Of a stretch of DNA of 64,000 nucleotides, positions 57,800-64,000 are shown piece by piece. A program made the translations under genes and the position numbers. Each line of letters opens with the position of its first letter. Within the stretch, counting starts at the first letter, position 1. The notes below the pieces were generated by a model, which was given only the letters and a program-made list of their open reading frames with translations, was not told the DNA's origin and made no database searches. The stretch spans positions 110,844 to 174,843 of the forward strand of contig JACKJP010000008.1 in NCBI GenBank assembly GCA_020637895.1, in the 5' to 3' direction. Source of the DNA: Rhodobiaceae bacterium. Its GTDB lineage: Bacteria > Pseudomonadota > Alphaproteobacteria > Rhizobiales > Tepidamorphaceae.

Positions 57800-59092
57800 A
57801 TGTCGAATGTCGTCGTGGTCGGGTCGCAGTGGGGCGATGAAGGCAAGGGCAAGATCGTCGACTGGCTGTCGGAGCGTGCCGATGTGGTGGTGCGCTTCCA
57901 GGGCGGCCACAACGCCGGTCACACGCTGGTGGTCGGCAACAAGACCTACAAGCTCAGCCTGCTGCCTTCGGGCGTTGTTCGCGAAGGCAAGCTGGGTGTT
58001 ATCGGCAATGGCGTCGTGATCGACCCGTGGGCGCTGCGCGACGAGATTGCGCGGCTCGGTGAACAGGGTGTGGCGATCACGGCCGAAAACCTGCGTATTG
58101 CGGAAAACGCGACGCTGATCCTGCCGCTGCACCGGGAGCTCGACGCCATTCGCGAAGAGGCCGCCGGCGCCGGCAAGATCGGCACGACGAAACGCGGCAT
58201 CGGTCCAGCTTATGAGGACAAGGTCGGCCGGCGCGCCATCCGGGTCATGGACCTGCAGAACCTCTCGACGCTGAAAGGCAAGGTTGAGCGCATCCTGACG
58301 CACCACAACGCCCTCCGCCGGGGCCTTGGCCAGCCGGAAGTGGGCGCGGAGGAACTGTTCGAGCAGCTCAGCGAGATCGCGCCGTCGATCCTGCCCTACA
58401 TGGATACGGTATGGTCGTTGCTCGATCAGTGTCGGCGCGAGGGCAAACGCATCCTTTTCGAGGGCGCGCAGGGGGCGATGCTGGACATCGACCACGGAAC
58501 CTATCCCTTCGTGACAAGTTCCAACACGATCGCAGGACAGGCCGCCACGGGATCGGGTGTCGGGCCGGGAACGCTCGGCTATGTGCTCGGGATCACCAAG
58601 GCCTACACGACCCGTGTCGGTTCGGGGCCCTTTCCCACCGAGCAGGAGAACGACATTGGCGAGAAGCTCGGTCAGCGGGGCCACGAATTCGGTACGGTCA
58701 CCGGACGCAAGCGCCGTTGCGGCTGGTTCGATGCGGTGATGGTGCGCCAAGCCATTCGCACTGGCGGGATAACTGCCATCGCGCTGACCAAGCTGGACGT
58801 GCTGGACGGCTTTGATGAGCTGAAGATCTGTGTGGGCTACGACCTCGACGGCAAGCCGCTCGACCGGTTGCCGGCGTCGCAAGGGGCGCAGGCGCGCGTA
58901 AAGCCGGTCTACGAAACGCTGGAAGGCTGGCAGGGAACCACGCAGGGCGCCCGCAGCTGGGCGGACTTGCCGGCACAGGCGGTCAAATATGTCCGCCGGC
59001 TGGAGGAACTGATCGGCGCGCCGGTCGCACTACTGTCGACCAGCCCTGAGCGCGACGATACAATTCTTGTGCACGATCCTTTCGAGGATTAG
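57800..59092 (+). CDS. purA: Adenylosuccinate synthetase
   Basis: This 430-residue enzyme joins IMP and aspartate with GTP in AMP synthesis. The P-loop GDEGKGK is at 12-18 with catalytic D13, H41 lies in GHNAGHT, and the family blocks [13 protein letters not shown] and [13 protein letters not shown] are present. AGGGA precedes the ATG at 57800; 19 residues of the longer frame are not conserved. Confidence 0.97.
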   Translation: MSNVVVVGSQWGDEGKGKIVDWLSERADVVVRFQGGHNAGHTLVVGNKTYKLSLLPSGVVREGKLGVIGNGVVIDPWALRDEIARLGEQGVAITAENLRIAENATLILPLHRELDAIREEAAGAGKIGTTKRGIGPAYEDKVGRRAIRVMDLQNLSTLKGKVERILTHHNALRRGLGQPEVGAEELFEQLSEIAPSILPYMDTVWSLLDQCRREGKRILFEGAQGAMLDIDHGTYPFVTSSNTIAGQAATGSGVGPGTLGYVLGITKAYTTRVGSGPFPTEQENDIGEKLGQRGHEFGTVTGRKRRCGWFDAVMVRQAIRTGGITAIALTKLDVLDGFDELKICVGYDLDGKPLDRLPASQGAQARVKPVYETLEGWQGTTQGARSWADLPAQAVKYVRRLEELIGAPVALLSTSPERDDTILVHDPFED

Positions 59093-59166
59093 GGTCACGG
59101 CCGTTACATCGTCCAGCCCTCCTCGGGTTCGGATGGCGTTGAGTTTGGAAAGAAGAGCCTGATTTC

Positions 59167-60627
59167 ATGGCGGATTACGTTGCAGTCCTTAATCGCGCGA
59201 TCGCTTCCGTCGGCGCGACAACGCCCGAGGCGCGCCAGGCGCTTTACGACAAGGCGCGCAAGGCGCTCATCGCGCAGCTCGAATCGCGCGAACCGCCGCT
59301 GACGGCACTGCAGCTATCGGAGCAGAAATCGCTGCTCGACAGGGCGGTACGACAGGTCGAGGCCGAGCAGACCGGTCGGGCCTTCACGCCATCGGCCCCA
59401 CCTCGCCCAGCGGCGCCGGCGCAGCCCGCCCCGCCGCAGGCGTCGCCTGCAAAACCGGCCCCCGCCGCCGAAACCGGCGCGACGCCGGCCGGCCAGCCGC
59501 CGAAGCCGGATGCGCCTGCCGTAGCCAAGCCCGAGCCGTCGGGCACCAGCATCCCGCAGGCGACCGCGCACGGGCAGGAAACCATCCGCTCCGCGGTGAG
59601 CGAGTCCAGCCAGCTCGGTCACGCCGCCGCCTCGGCCAGCCGCGGCGCCCGCGGCATGCTCGACGAAACAGGAGAAGAGCCCTCCGAATCGGAGGAAATC
59701 GCCGCCATCGTCAAGCAGGTGGAGGATCGCGAACATGCGCGGCTCTCGGCGACGCGCGATACGGCGGCGCCCCCGCCTTTCGTGCGCGGCGAAAATGAGC
59801 GCGGCGATCATTTCGACGATGATGAAGGTCTGGATGAACCCAAGGCCAAATCGGGAGGGGGCGTCAGGGGCTGGATAAGCCTGCTGGTCATTATCGCCGT
59901 CCTTGCCGGTGCCGGTTGGCTCGGATGGACCCAGAAGGATGCCATCGGCGGCTGGATCGCGCAGCTGACGGGCGGCAATGGCAATGGCGGCTCCTCCGTT
60001 CAGGTCAAGAACGAGGACCGTCTTTCCAACCAGGCCCAGCAGCAGGCCGAGCAGCCCGCCCAGCAGAGTCAGGCGCAGGCCCCCTCGCAGAATGCCGGGC
60101 CGCCGGCGACGCAGGCGGCGCTCGTTGAAGAAAATCCCGACGATCCGAGCCGTGCCCAGATTCATGCCGGCAAAGTCCGGTGGACTGCACGGCAGGAAGG
60201 CGGCGAGACGATCATCGACGGGCAGATCGAAATTCCCGAGAAGCGGGTGGTCCTGGCCCTGACCATTCGCAAGAACACCGATCAGACGCTGCCAGCCAGC
60301 CATGTGATCGAGCTGCTCTTCACCGTGCCGTCGGATTTCAGCGGCGGCGGCATCTCCAACGTTCCCGGCCTGCTGATGAAAGCCACCCCGCAGGCGCAGG
60401 GTTCTCCGCTGGCCGGTGAATCGGTGCGCGTGACCAACGGCTACTTCTGGATCGGGCTTTCCAGCGCCGATGTCGAACTGCGACGCAATCTCAGCGAGCT
60501 CAAGCAGCGCGACTATATCGACATCCCTGTCGTCTACGACAATGGACGCCGTGCGATCATGTCCATCGCCAAGGGCCCGGACGGCGACGCTGCGTTCGAG
60601 GAAGCCTTCAGCGCCTGGCAGGAATAA
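59167..60627 (+). CDS. Proline-rich single-pass membrane protein of unknown function
   Basis: I do not recognise a named family. The 486-residue protein has a helical N-terminal domain (1-75: YVAVLNRAIASVGATTPEAR), a Pro/Ala/Lys-rich linker (about 78-135) and an acidic segment (about 160-225). One membrane helix follows (about 235-254, WISLLVIIAVLAGAGWLGW), then a Gln-rich linker (about 280-320) and a C-terminal globular domain of about 160 residues with VRWTARQEGGE. The cytoplasmic N-domain and periplasmic C-domain suggest a signal or scaffold spanning the inner membrane. It follows purA by 74 bp. Confidence 0.75.
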   Translation: MADYVAVLNRAIASVGATTPEARQALYDKARKALIAQLESREPPLTALQLSEQKSLLDRAVRQVEAEQTGRAFTPSAPPRPAAPAQPAPPQASPAKPAPAAETGATPAGQPPKPDAPAVAKPEPSGTSIPQATAHGQETIRSAVSESSQLGHAAASASRGARGMLDETGEEPSESEEIAAIVKQVEDREHARLSATRDTAAPPPFVRGENERGDHFDDDEGLDEPKAKSGGGVRGWISLLVIIAVLAGAGWLGWTQKDAIGGWIAQLTGGNGNGGSSVQVKNEDRLSNQAQQQAEQPAQQSQAQAPSQNAGPPATQAALVEENPDDPSRAQIHAGKVRWTARQEGGETIIDGQIEIPEKRVVLALTIRKNTDQTLPASHVIELLFTVPSDFSGGGISNVPGLLMKATPQAQGSPLAGESVRVTNGYFWIGLSSADVELRRNLSELKQRDYIDIPVVYDNGRRAIMSIAKGPDGDAAFEEAFSAWQE

Positions 60628-60684
60628 GGCCCCAGCGTCGGCGTGGCGGGTTGCAATCGCCGCGCCGAACCGCCATTGTCACTC

Positions 60685-60779
60685 CCGTTCCGAGGGGTGT
60701 GGCGGTTTTCCGCTGCTGAGATGGCATTGCCGAACCCTTCGAACCTGATCCGGGTCATGCCGGCGAAGGGACGGAACGG
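60685..60779 (+). promoter_or_regulatory. TPP riboswitch (THI element)
   Basis: All key elements are present in order: P1 halves CCGTTCCG (60685-60692) and CGGAACGG (60772-60779), GAGGGGTG, the pyrimidine-sensing GCTGAGA at 60715-60721, and the pyrophosphate-sensing AACCTGATCCGGGTCATGCC (20 bases, about 60742-60761) before GCGAAGGGA. It lies 73 bp before the transporter permease and should lower its expression when thiamine diphosphate is plentiful. Confidence 0.95.
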
Positions 60780-60852
60780 CTGAGGGCTTCAGAGCACCGC
60801 ATCCTTTTCCCTGTTCCCGTTGCCGATGGCCCGCCTGAAAGGCGAGGCAGGA

Positions 60853-61638
60853 ATGAAGGTTGGCGAGGCTGGCAGATGGGCCGTGGCGCGGTTGCAATGG
60901 GTGCTGCCGCTGCTTGTGCTCATCGCACTTTGGGAAGCCGCGGTGCGCGTGCTCGGCATCGCGCCCTACATGCTTCCCGCGCCATCGCGCGTCGCGGCCA
61001 GGCTCTACGAGGACGCCGGCCTGCTCTTCCATCACGGATTCATTACGGCATTTGAGATCGTGCTCGGACTTGCGGTGGGCATCGTGGCCGGTGTTGCTAC
61101 CGCGACGCTCATGGCGATAACGCGGCTTGCGGAAAGGCTTGCATGGCCGCTTGTCGTCGCCACGCAGGCGCTGCCGGTCTTCGCCATCGCGCCGCTGCTT
61201 GTCCTGTGGTTCGGCTTCGGTCTCGGCTCAAAGATCGTCATGGCCGCGCTGATCATTTTCTTTCCGGTCGTTTCGGCAACGCATGACGGCCTGACCCGCA
61301 CCGATCAGGGGCTGATCGACATTGCGCGGCTGACACAAGCACCACGGCTGCGCGTCCTCTGGCTGCTGCGGTTGCCAGCGGCCCTGCCGGCAATGGCGTC
61401 GGGCATCCGTATCGCGGCCGCGATCGCGCCGATCGGCGCGGTGGTGGGCGAATGGGTCGGCGCGTCCGCGGGCCTCGGCTATCTCATGCTTCACGCCAAT
61501 GCGCGGCTGCAGACCGATCTGGTCTTTGCCGCGCTCGTTATCCTCGCGTTCATCGCCATTGGCATTCGTTCGCTGGCGGGCGCGCTCACCCGGCGCATGA
61601 TCCCGTGGGCCGACGAACGCGACATCCACGTCATTTGA
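60853..61638 (+). CDS. thiX: ABC transporter permease, thiamine precursor (ThiX-like)
   Basis: This 261-residue permease of the NitT/TauT-SsuC family has six membrane helices and the EAA-type loop. Because a TPP riboswitch controls it and a ThiY-like binding protein follows, uptake of a thiamine pyrimidine precursor (HMP or formylamino-HMP) is the likely role. ATG 60853 follows GAGG by five bases; earlier in-frame starts at 60820 (TTG) and 60826 (ATG) lack a site. Confidence 0.85.
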   Translation: MKVGEAGRWAVARLQWVLPLLVLIALWEAAVRVLGIAPYMLPAPSRVAARLYEDAGLLFHHGFITAFEIVLGLAVGIVAGVATATLMAITRLAERLAWPLVVATQALPVFAIAPLLVLWFGFGLGSKIVMAALIIFFPVVSATHDGLTRTDQGLIDIARLTQAPRLRVLWLLRLPAALPAMASGIRIAAAIAPIGAVVGEWVGASAGLGYLMLHANARLQTDLVFAALVILAFIAIGIRSLAGALTRRMIPWADERDIHVI

Positions 61639-61670
61639 ATTCAGGCTCAGAGAATTAGGAGACAAAGGAA

Positions 61671-62612
61671 ATGCATTTCAGGCTGTCGGCCCTTCTGCTC
61701 GCCGCCCTGCTGGTGACGGCGCCCGCCCATGCGGCGGAAAAGCTCGCCGTGCTGCTGGACTGGTTCGTCAATCCCGACCATGCGCCGCTGGTGATCGCAA
61801 AGGAACGGGGTTACTTCGCAGATGCCGGTCTTGAGGTGGACCTTGTCGCCCCCGCCGATCCGAGCGCGCCGCCGCGCCTCGTTGCCGCCGGCCAGGGCGA
61901 CATTGCGATTTCCTATCAGCCGAACCTTCATCTGATGACGAAGGAAAAGCTTCCGCTGGCACGGATCGGCACGCTGGTCGAGACCCCGCTCAATTCGCTG
62001 GTTGTCCTGAAGGACGGACCGGTGAAGTCAATCGCCGACCTGAAAGGCAAGACGGTCGGCTTTTCGGTAGGCGGGTTTGAGGATGCGCTGTTGAAGAAGA
62101 TGCTCGAGGAGGCCGGACTGACGCTCGACGACATCACGCTGGTCAACGTGAATTTCGCGCTGTCGCCGGCGCTGATCGCCGGCAAGGTCGATGCGGTCAT
62201 CGGCGCGTTCCGGAATTTCGAACTCGCCCAGCTCGATATTGAGGGCAAGCCCGGCATCGCCTTCTATCCTGAAGAGCATGGCGTGCCCGCCTATGACGAA
62301 CTGATCTTCCTGGCTGCCCGCGACAAGCTGGGGGACAAGCGGTTCACCAGCTTCATGCAGGCGATTGAGAAGGCGACGATCTGGCTGACAAACCATCCGG
62401 AGGAGGGCCTGGAAATCTTCATCAAGGCGCATCCGGATCTCGACGATGAACTCAATCGCCGCGCCTGGTTTGCGACCCTGCCGCGCTTTGCCAAGCGGCC
62501 GATGGCGCTCGATGAGGGGCGTTACGAGCGGTTCGCAGTCTTCGTGAAGGCGCAGGGTCTGATCGACGATATCGTGCCGCTTTCGCAATATGCGGTGACA
62601 TTGAAGCCGTAG
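61671..62612 (+). CDS. thiY: ABC transporter substrate-binding protein, thiamine precursor (ThiY-like)
   Basis: This 313-residue periplasmic protein has a signal peptide ending at AHA (21) and the NMT1/THI5-like fold with LLDWFVNPDHAPLVIA, a signature of pyrimidine-precursor-binding ThiY. It follows the permease by 32 bp. No ATPase gene (ThiZ) follows; a terminator closes the operon, so the ATPase must be encoded elsewhere or shared. Confidence 0.9.
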   Translation: MHFRLSALLLAALLVTAPAHAAEKLAVLLDWFVNPDHAPLVIAKERGYFADAGLEVDLVAPADPSAPPRLVAAGQGDIAISYQPNLHLMTKEKLPLARIGTLVETPLNSLVVLKDGPVKSIADLKGKTVGFSVGGFEDALLKKMLEEAGLTLDDITLVNVNFALSPALIAGKVDAVIGAFRNFELAQLDIEGKPGIAFYPEEHGVPAYDELIFLAARDKLGDKRFTSFMQAIEKATIWLTNHPEEGLEIFIKAHPDLDDELNRRAWFATLPRFAKRPMALDEGRYERFAVFVKAQGLIDDIVPLSQYAVTLKP

Positions 62613-62650
62613 AAAAAAAGAAGGCCCGCCGGAAAGGCGGGCCTTTTCAC
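62613..62650. terminator. Bidirectional terminator between thiY and rpoH
   Basis: A 10-bp GC-rich stem (62621-62630 with 62636-62645) with loop GGAAA has an A-run on the left and TTTTC on the right, fitting both converging genes. Confidence 0.9.
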
Positions 62651-62671
62651 TTCAGCGATTGATCACTTGGA

Positions 62672-63562
62672 TCAGGCGGGTACGGCTTCAGCTTCCACGG
62701 CGGCTTTCTGCACCGCCTGCTGCACCTTCTCGAAGGCGCGGACCTCGATCTGGCGCACCCGTTCGCGGCTGACGCCGAACTCTTCGGACAACGCTTCCAG
62801 CGTCATGGGATCCTCCGACAGCCTGCGGGCGGTGAAGATGCGCTTCTCGCGGTCATTCAGCCCCTTGATCGCATTAGCCAGCAGGCCGCGGCGCATCTCA
62901 AGCTCCTCGCTTTCGGCAAGTTCGGTTTCCTGGTCGATGCTTTCATCGACCAGCCAGTCCTGCCATTCGCCGCCGCCGTCGCCATCGCTGCGGAGCGGTG
63001 CGTTGAGCGAGGAGTCGCCGGAAAGACGACGGTTCATCGACACGACGTCGTCCTCGCTGACGCCGAGCTTGGTGGCGATCGTGGCCACCTGATCGGGATG
63101 CAGATCGCCTTCCTCGATGGCGGAGATCTGGCCCTTCACCTTGCGCAGGTTGAAGAACAGCTTCTTCTGGCTGGCGGTGGTGCCCATTTTCACAAGGCTC
63201 CACGAGCGCAGGATATATTCCTGAATGGAGGCGCGGATCCACCACATCGCATAGGTGGCAAGCCGGAACCCTTTGTCCGGCTCAAAGCGTTTGACCGCTT
63301 GCATCAGGCCGACATTGCCCTCGGAAATCACCTCGCCGATGGGCAGGCCGTAGCCGCGATAGCCCATGGCGATCTTGGCCACGAGACGCAGGTGGCTGGT
63401 GACCAGCTGATGGGCGGCGTCGCGATCCTCATGCTCGCGCCAGCGCTTGGCGAGCATGAATTCCTCATCCGGCTGCAGCATCGGATATTTCCGGATTTCC
63501 TGCAGATAGCGGGAAAGTCCGCCTTCGGCGGATATGGTAGGCAGAGCGGCGGAAGTCGCCAT
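62672..63562 (-). CDS. rpoH: RNA polymerase heat-shock sigma factor RpoH (sigma-32)
   Basis: This 296-residue sigma factor has region 2 (FMLAKRWREHEDRDAAHQLV, 20 residues) and the RpoH box QKKLFFNLR at 132-140, which separates it from housekeeping sigmas. Region 4.2 has ERVRQIEVRAFEK near the end. ATG 63562 begins the conserved part; 45 upstream residues of the frame are rejected. Rhizobiales often have two rpoH copies; whether this is RpoH1 or RpoH2 cannot be told here. It converges with thiY. Confidence 0.93.
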   Translation of the reverse strand: MATSAALPTISAEGGLSRYLQEIRKYPMLQPDEEFMLAKRWREHEDRDAAHQLVTSHLRLVAKIAMGYRGYGLPIGEVISEGNVGLMQAVKRFEPDKGFRLATYAMWWIRASIQEYILRSWSLVKMGTTASQKKLFFNLRKVKGQISAIEEGDLHPDQVATIATKLGVSEDDVVSMNRRLSGDSSLNAPLRSDGDGGGEWQDWLVDESIDQETELAESEELEMRRGLLANAIKGLNDREKRIFTARRLSEDPMTLEALSEEFGVSRERVRQIEVRAFEKVQQAVQKAAVEAEAVPA

Positions 63563-63735
63563 GATCGTTCTCCTCACTTCCAGCGGCATCCGCGTCGACA
63601 TCCCGATACCGGCGATGTTCGTGGCGGACCCTTCGTGATGATCAACGCTTCGGACTCGCTTGCGTTGCGGCCCGGGGCGCAAATCGGCGTCTATCATCGT
63701 CCCATATTATATGACGAAACGATGGTGATATCGGA

Positions 63736-64000
63736 TCACATTGCGGCGAGTGCGTTCTTCAATTTCGAATAATCTGCGGGGAGCGAGCTTTCGAAAAGCA
63801 TCACTTCCCCCGTAAGCGGATGCTCGAACTGCAATAGATAGGCATGCAATGCCTGTCTTCCAAGGGCAGCGAGGGCGTCGCGCGCGGAATCGTCCAGAAG
63901 AGCCGATTTCGTAGCAAATCCGGTGGCATAGACCGGATCGGCGAGGAGCGGGTGGCCGATGGCGGCCATATGAACCCTGATCTGATGGGTGCGGCCGGTT
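63736..64000 (-). CDS. RluA-family pseudouridine synthase, C-terminal part (5' end outside window)
   Basis: The visible 87 codons hold the C-terminal part of an RluA/RluD-type rRNA pseudouridine synthase: TGRTHQIRVHMAAIGHPLLAD, shown here in two parts (TGRTHQIRVH and IGHPLLAD), then LHAYLLQFEHPLTG. The catalytic Asp domain lies beyond the window edge. It is upstream of rpoH on the same strand, 173 bp apart; RluD next to rpoH is a common alphaproteobacterial order. Confidence 0.88.
   Translation of the reverse strand, partial: TGRTHQIRVHMAAIGHPLLADPVYATGFATKSALLDDSARDALAALGRQALHAYLLQFEHPLTGEVMLFESSLPADYSKLKNALAAM

Overview
The window is a GC-rich, gene-dense chromosomal segment that looks like core genome of an alphaproteobacterium of the order Hyphomicrobiales (Rhizobiales). 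The supporting signs are a transhydrogenase alpha subunit split into two genes, a TrcR (DUF1013) regulator, DUF1192, DUF1465 and DUF4164 proteins, an ornithine decarboxylase and homospermidine synthase pair, RNA leaders of the alphaproteobacterial serC and speF types, the zapA-6S RNA-fthC arrangement, and sites matching the CtrA consensus. I see no phage, transposon, CRISPR array, tRNA, rRNA or defence island. Genus is not assigned.

Layout. 0-8 kb: a TacA/NtrC-like sigma-54 response regulator (cut by the window edge), oligoendopeptidase PepF, cytochrome oxidase subunit IV, pntAA-pntAB-pntB, a hypothetical gene and a TPR lipoprotein. 8-17 kb: rpsU, purEK, two divergent DUF465 genes, prpE, an SDR, trcR, a quinone oxidoreductase, DUF1192, a candidate small RNA, DUF1465 and rpmE. 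17-26 kb: an ABC exporter, a MotA/ExbB-like plus OmpA-like pair, an inositol monophosphatase, efp, a Sel1/ThiE-like pair and class I aldolase. 26-32 kb: pgk, a small membrane protein, gap, tkt, DUF4164, zapA, 6S RNA and fthC. 32-37 kb: ymdB-like, yebC, SelW-like, ruvCAB and a lytic transglycosylase. 37-45 kb: ybgC-tolQRAB, pal, cpoB, tilS. 45-53 kb: ftsH, glmM, a porin-like OMP, serC-serA. 53-57 kb: hss, a GNAT acetyltransferase and ODC with a long RNA leader. 57-64 kb: a DMT exporter, purA, a proline-rich membrane protein, a TPP riboswitch with two thiamine-precursor transporter genes, rpoH and the end of an RluA-family gene.

How the genes fit together. The ybgC-tolQRAB-pal-cpoB block builds the Tol-Pal envelope constriction machine and sits beside tilS-ftsH-glmM in the usual order. 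gap, pgk, tkt and aldolase form a central-carbon block. The ODC leader, ODC and Hss would make putrescine and then homospermidine. The serC leader sits in front of the serine pathway pair. Several genes or sites are tied to the alphaproteobacterial cell cycle (TacA-like regulator, TrcR, ZapA, Tol-Pal, three exact TTAA-N7-TTAA sites).

Most unusual: (1) a three-hairpin small-RNA candidate at 16120-16218 with CU-rich loops and an exact CtrA-type site over its predicted -35 position; (2) pgk, tkt and fthC all carry reading-frame breaks within about 5 kb while gap, DUF4164 and zapA between them are intact, which most likely reflects locally poor sequence but needs checking; (3) a roughly 340-nt ODC leader with a possible 10-codon upstream ORF; (4) an intrinsic terminator lying inside the 5' end of the reading frame at 6284.
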